Assembly: GCA_030619345.1 (NCBI GenBank)
Contig: JAUXBO010000113.1
Span: 1 to 7,607, forward strand
DNA: 7,607 bases
Reading direction: 5' to 3'
From: Candidatus Zixiibacteriota bacterium
GTDB taxonomy: Bacteria; Zixibacteria; MSB-5A5; GN15; FEB-12
Shown: one piece after another, positions 4,907 to 7,607 of the stretch
Numbering within the stretch: position 1 is the first letter of the stretch
How the letters are laid out: each line of letters begins with the position of its first letter
Made by a program: the position numbers and the translations under genes
The notes under the pieces: model-generated
Seen by the model: only the letters and a program-made list of their open reading frames with translations
What the model was told of the DNA's origin: nothing
Databases searched by the model: none

Positions 4907-6326
4907 TGAGATTCAAAGACAATATTTTTATCTCGGTCATGTCCTCAATAGCGTACTTGACACCCTCGCGGCCAAAACCGGAATCTTTCATACCACCATA
5001 AGGTTGGTGATCCACGCGATAAGTCGGGATGTCGTTTATGATAATACCACCCGCTTCGATATTCTTAAAAGCATAAAATACATCTTTGAGGCGATTGGTA
5101 AAAACGCCCGCCTGGAGACCATACTCCGAGTTGTTAACTTCGTCGATCACCTTCTTGAAATCACGATATTTGAACAGTACCGCGAGCGGTGCAAACGCTT
5201 CCTGGGAACAGACCGCCATTGATTGTTTTGTGTTAGTCAGCAAAGTCGGCCACATGAGAGCGCCTTTGGATTTACCACCCGTGACAACTTTCGCTCCCTG
5301 GGCTTTGGCTTTGTTGACCATGGCCATGGCGTTGCGGCAGGCAGCCTCGGAAATCATCGCACCGATATCGGTTTTTGGATCGAGAGGGTTACCTACTTTG
5401 AGCTTGCCGATTTTAGACTTGAACAGTTTCAGGAATTTATCATGGATTTTCTCGTGCAGGAATATCCGCTGAACCGAGATACAGGACTGCCCCGCCGAAG
5501 CAAAAGCGCCATACAGCACTCGGGTGGCGGCAAATTCGATATCAGCATCATCGGCAACCACAACTCCGGCGTTTCCGCCGAGTTCGAGGACGACCTTCTT
5601 TTTTCCACAATTCTGTTTGATCCACCAGCCGACCTGCGAAGAACCGGTAAAGGTGACTACTTTCACTCGGTCGTCTTTAAGCAACGGGGTCGAATCTTTG
5701 GACGATCCGGGCAGGACCGAGACCGCTCCCCTGGGGTGGTCGGTCTTATCAATTAGTTCCGCCAATAAAAGCGCCGAGAGTGGTGTACTGCTGGCTGGTT
5801 TGAGAACGATTGTACTTCCCGAAGCAATCGCCGGAGCGATTTTGTGGGCAACCAGATTGAGCGGGAAATTAAAAGGAGAAATTCCGGCCACGACACCGAG
5901 CGGGAACCTTCGGATCAAACCCTGTCTTTCCTCACTGCCCGGGTTCCAATCCAGATCAATTATTTCTCCACCCATCCGCTTTGATTCCTCGGCGGCACAG
6001 CGGAAAACACCGACCGCACGAGTTACTTCAAGCTTTGCATCTTTGTAGGATTTGCCCAACTCGGATGACATCGTGCGCGTGAACTTCTCGATATTTTTTT
6101 CCATCATAGAAGCCACTGCCAGACAGGTCTGCTCACGATGGTATGACGGAAGTTTACGCGTTTCTGCGAAAGCCTTATGAGCAACATCGATTGCTTTGGT
6201 GTAGTCTTCTTTGCCTGCCGTTGATACCGTCGCAACCAGATGGCCGGTGTAAGGCGAGCGGACTTCCATCTTGTTGCGCCGGGCTACCCATTTGCCACCG
6301 AGATACATTTTATATGTCTTAGCCAT
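4902..6326 (-). CDS. NAD(P)-dependent aldehyde dehydrogenase family protein
   Basis: This 474-residue cytosolic enzyme belongs to the aldehyde dehydrogenase superfamily, which oxidises an aldehyde to a carboxylic acid or acyl-CoA via a cysteine thioester. Landmarks: SPFNFPLN with N153, LKPAS with K176 (cofactor binding), FTGSSQVG at 226-233 (cofactor-loop region), VLELGG with general-base E248, GQSC with catalytic C282, SQEAFAP with E376, and the C-terminal PYGGMKDSGFGREG at 442-455. All key residues are present. The GQSCISVQRI context around C282 is like that of GAPN- and lactaldehyde-dehydrogenase-like branches, but the substrate cannot be assigned. I chose ATG at 6324-6326 because GGAGG lies six bases upstream and MAKTYKMYLGG is a normal family N-terminus; a start at 6392 would add 22 residues with no homology feel. 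It heads a run with the membrane protein and the Rid-family gene. Confidence 0.94.
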   Translation of the reverse strand: MAKTYKMYLGGKWVARRNKMEVRSPYTGHLVATVSTAGKEDYTKAIDVAHKAFAETRKLPSYHREQTCLAVASMMEKNIEKFTRTMSSELGKSYKDAKLEVTRAVGVFRCAAEESKRMGGEIIDLDWNPGSEERQGLIRRFPLGVVAGISPFNFPLNLVAHKIAPAIASGSTIVLKPASSTPLSALLLAELIDKTDHPRGAVSVLPGSSKDSTPLLKDDRVKVVTFTGSSQVGWWIKQNCGKKKVVLELGGNAGVVVADDADIEFAATRVLYGAFASAGQSCISVQRIFLHEKIHDKFLKLFKSKIGKLKVGNPLDPKTDIGAMISEAACRNAMAMVNKAKAQGAKVVTGGKSKGALMWPTLLTNTKQSMAVCSQEAFAPLAVLFKYRDFKKVIDEVNNSEYGLQAGVFTNRLKDVFYAFKNIEAGGIIINDIPTYRVDHQPYGGMKDSGFGREGVKYAIEDMTEIKILSLNLK

Positions 6327-6332
6327 TACATT

Positions 6333-6337
6333 CCTCC
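6333..6337 (-). promoter_or_regulatory. Ribosome binding site of the aldehyde dehydrogenase gene
   Basis: GGAGG on the minus strand, six bases before the ATG at 6326. It rules against the longer in-frame start at 6392. Confidence 0.75.
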
Positions 6338-6381
6338 ATGCTCTCCCGTCCAATCGTTGAAGGGTGATCAATGCTGTTTTG

Positions 6382-6410
6382 AGTATAACCAAATACTATT
6401 CACCCATAAA
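6382..6410 (-). promoter_or_regulatory. Possible sigma-70-type promoter of the aldehyde dehydrogenase operon
   Basis: On the minus strand TATACT (6382-6387) is a five-of-six match to the -10 box, with TTTATG (6405-6410) 17 bases before it as a poor -35 (three of six). Transcription would start near 6375, giving a leader of about 49 bases. Spacing is ideal but the -35 is weak. Confidence 0.35.
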
Positions 6411-6457
6411 CAAAATTATGGATCAGTGGTTTCCCCGTTTTGAGGTTAGACATACCG

Positions 6458-6555
6458 GGCAATTCTGCCTGTACATTTAAGGCTCATAGCCCTAGCCGAC
6501 AGAGCTTCTGAGATGGCGGTTTGTTCCCATAGATGACTATGGGCCTATTCCCATA
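6458..6555. other. Hairpin cluster in the divergent aldehyde dehydrogenase/pilin gap
   Basis: The 429-base gap (6327-6755) has no gene. Its middle holds several small hairpins: GGCA/TGCC (6458-6461, 6466-6469), GGCT/AGCC (6481-6484, 6488-6491), CAGA/TCTG (6500-6503, 6507-6510) inside a GCC/GGC clamp (6495-6497, 6515-6517), and a perfect seven-base CCCATAG/CTATGGG (6526-6532, 6537-6543). A second TTCCCATA at 6548-6555 could instead pair with TATGGG at 6538-6543, so two pairings exclude each other. I do not recognise any known riboswitch consensus. It may be a leader RNA on either strand, a protein-binding region, or decayed repeats. The stretch 6556-6700 shows nothing I can name. Confidence 0.35.
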
Positions 6556-6703
6556 TATTGGCGAAAATGAACTACAGGAAACTCTCCAATAGTATTGATC
6601 TCGGCCCGCCGGAACCTTTCCACTCTCAGGTCCTCCGACTTAAGTAAGTGTAACATAAGAACTTAACCTCATCAAAACTGACCTCCGCAGAGAATTGGCT
6701 GAA

Positions 6704-6718
6704 CGGCACAAATGTTGA
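6704..6718 (+). promoter_or_regulatory. Possible sigma-54 promoter of the minor-pilin operon
   Basis: CGGCAC (6704-6709), five bases, then TTGA (6715-6718) matches the -24/-12 plan TGGCAC-N5-TTGC with correct spacing and two mismatches, one of them at the usually invariant -12 C. Transcription would begin near 6730, leaving a leader of about 26 bases. Pilin genes are often controlled by sigma-54 with the PilS/PilR system, which fits the downstream genes. Confidence 0.4.
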
Positions 6719-6755
6719 TGTTTCAACTCTTGAAAATAAGTAAGAGGTACATTAA

Positions 6756-7124
6756 ATGAAATTAATCGGATTAATTAACAGCCGAGGATTCACTCTTCTG
6801 GAAGTAATGATATCGATGATCATCCTCGGTATGGCCCTGCTGGTTCTCCTGAATATGGGTATGGTGGCTTTGGACGGCAACGACTGGTCTAATAAGACAA
6901 CCACATCCACACAGACAACCCAGCAGAAATTGGAACATCTCCGGGCCAATATCGCCAATGCCACTCCCGGCAGCGACACGATCCGCGGGATGGAGCGCTC
7001 GTGGGACATACGCCAAGCCGGGAAATTCCTTCGTGAAGTTATTGTTGCCACTCGTTGGGAAGATGTGCGCGGAATAATTCATAACGATTCAATGACGGCT
7101 TACGTCAGAACCGATTCCATTTAG
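6756..7124 (+). CDS. PilV-like type IV pilus minor prepilin
   Basis: The 122-residue protein is a type IV prepilin-like protein. It has a short basic leader, prepilin peptidase site RG/FTLLE (cleavage between G11 and F12), the key Glu at mature position 5 (E16), and a hydrophobic helix to about residue 38. Such minor pilins enter the inner membrane and prime pilus or pseudopilus assembly. The C-terminal part (SWDIRQAG at 82-89, then LREVIVATRWEDVRGIIH) resembles the PilV / type IV pilus modification protein pattern of a beta-strand with W-x-D before a glycine. GspI-like pseudopilins are the alternative, but the following PilW-like gene favours PilV. The start has AAGAGG at 6742-6747, eight bases upstream. 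The next gene starts nine bases after its stop, so the two are co-transcribed. Confidence 0.88.
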   Translation: MKLIGLINSRGFTLLEVMISMIILGMALLVLLNMGMVALDGNDWSNKTTTSTQTTQQKLEHLRANIANATPGSDTIRGMERSWDIRQAGKFLREVIVATRWEDVRGIIHNDSMTAYVRTDSI

Positions 7125-7133
7125 AGGTTGAAC

Positions 7134-7607
7134 ATGACTAATTTTCAGAATAAGCGACTAAATGAAAGAGGTTACTCGTTCTTAGAGGTCCTGATCGCTC
7201 TGACCATTGTCGGAGTGGTAACGACTTCTATCTTCAGCCTCTACATCCGTCAGCACAAGAATTACATGATTCAGGAAGACATAACCGATATTCAGCAGAA
7301 CGCTCGGGCCTCAATCGATGAATTGGCCCGCCACATTCGGATGGCCGGTAACGACCTGCCATACAGTCTTGATGCCATTCTGGCCAGTAATACCGATCCG
7401 GACACAATCACGCTGACCTACCGTGCGGAAAACTGTGACACATATTTGTCAGCCGCCATGCCGAATCCTTCAGCCGAGCTAAAATGCGCCACCGATGTGT
7501 CATGTTTTTACGACGGTCAGTGGGTGTACATTTTCGAACCTGACTCGGGCGGTGGCGAGTGGTCTGAGATCACTCATGTCCAAACCGCTGCAAAGCACAT
7601 CCAGCAC
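7134..7607 (+). CDS. PilW-like type IV pilus minor prepilin (3' end outside window)
   Basis: 158 residues are present and the frame is open to the right edge. The N-terminus has a basic leader and prepilin site RG/YSFLE (cleavage between G13 and Y14, mature Glu5 = E18), then the hydrophobic helix VLIALTIVGVVTTSIFSLY (19-37). The following block, DIQQNARASIDELARHIRMAG (52-72), is a hallmark of PilW-family minor pilins. The globular part so far contains C101, C118 and C124, which could form a disulphide after export. AGAGG at 7123-7127, overlapping the previous gene's stop codon, is its ribosome site. PilX- or PilY1-like genes would be expected further right. PilW and PilV help initiate pilus assembly in the periplasm and inner membrane. 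Confidence 0.9.
   Translation, partial: MTNFQNKRLNERGYSFLEVLIALTIVGVVTTSIFSLYIRQHKNYMIQEDITDIQQNARASIDELARHIRMAGNDLPYSLDAILASNTDPDTITLTYRAENCDTYLSAAMPNPSAELKCATDVSCFYDGQWVYIFEPDSGGGEWSEITHVQTAAKHIQH

Noticed and set aside
6327..6392. Longer N-terminus for the aldehyde dehydrogenase (22 extra residues)
   Set aside because: The ATG at 6326 has GGAGG at ideal spacing and starts a normal family N-terminus; the extra segment covers the ribosome site and leader.
6458..6555. tRNA or a known c-di-GMP-type riboswitch in the pilin gap
   Set aside because: No T-loop, acceptor stem or GEMM core sequence could be found; the structure matches no consensus I know.
6727..6746. Hairpin CTCTT/AAGAG that could hide the ribosome site of the PilV-like gene
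   Set aside because: Only five pairs, and the first arm would lie at or before the predicted transcription start, so it may not be in the RNA.

Overview
The window reads as ordinary bacterial chromosome of roughly balanced base composition from an uncultured or little-studied Gram-negative-type lineage. The evidence is the mix of housekeeping genes (lon, a ychF-family gene, nfo), a DUF433-type protein with a C-terminal SANT/Myb-like segment, and a type IV pilus minor-pilin operon, all separated by short gaps full of hairpin repeats. This resembles genomes of FCB-group candidate phyla such as Zixibacteria. That placement is inference and should be held loosely.

Layout from left to right. Positions 1-861 (minus) hold the N-terminal 287 codons of ATP-dependent protease Lon, running off the left edge. 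Positions 965-2017 (minus) encode a divergent YchF/OLA1-family P-loop protein. Positions 2261-3109 (minus) encode endonuclease IV (nfo). These three quality-control and DNA-repair genes point the same way. Position 3386-3832 (plus) is a lone DUF433-type protein preceded by a perfect inverted repeat. Positions 4060-6326 (minus) form a probable three-gene run: aldehyde dehydrogenase, then a small multi-pass membrane protein, then a Rid-family (YjgF/YER057c/UK114) protein lacking the deaminase arginine. From 6756 to the right edge (plus) two prepilin-like genes begin a type IV pilus minor-pilin cluster (PilV-like, then PilW-like, cut by the window end), with a plausible sigma-54 element 38-52 bases upstream.

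The most distinctive content is non-coding. Four of the intergenic gaps and the zone upstream of the pilin genes carry hairpins. One family has the plan AGTAGGKC, stem, loop, stem, AATT. I count six copies (2081, 2183, 2252 reverse, 3221, 3275, 4906 reverse). The stem bases change between copies while pairing is kept, which argues that the hairpin itself is conserved. A second family (core TCGACARGCTC) occurs as an inverted pair at 3866-3931, again with compensatory stem changes. A third hairpin type occurs at 3955 and 4008. In the aldehyde dehydrogenase gene the stop codon is part of a repeat boundary.

I see no CRISPR array, tRNA, rRNA, transposase or prophage gene, and nothing that demands a new defence or metabolic system. 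The candidates for something less described are the covarying repeat family, the hairpin cluster with two mutually exclusive pairings at 6458-6555, and the YchF variant with altered G1 and G3 motifs.
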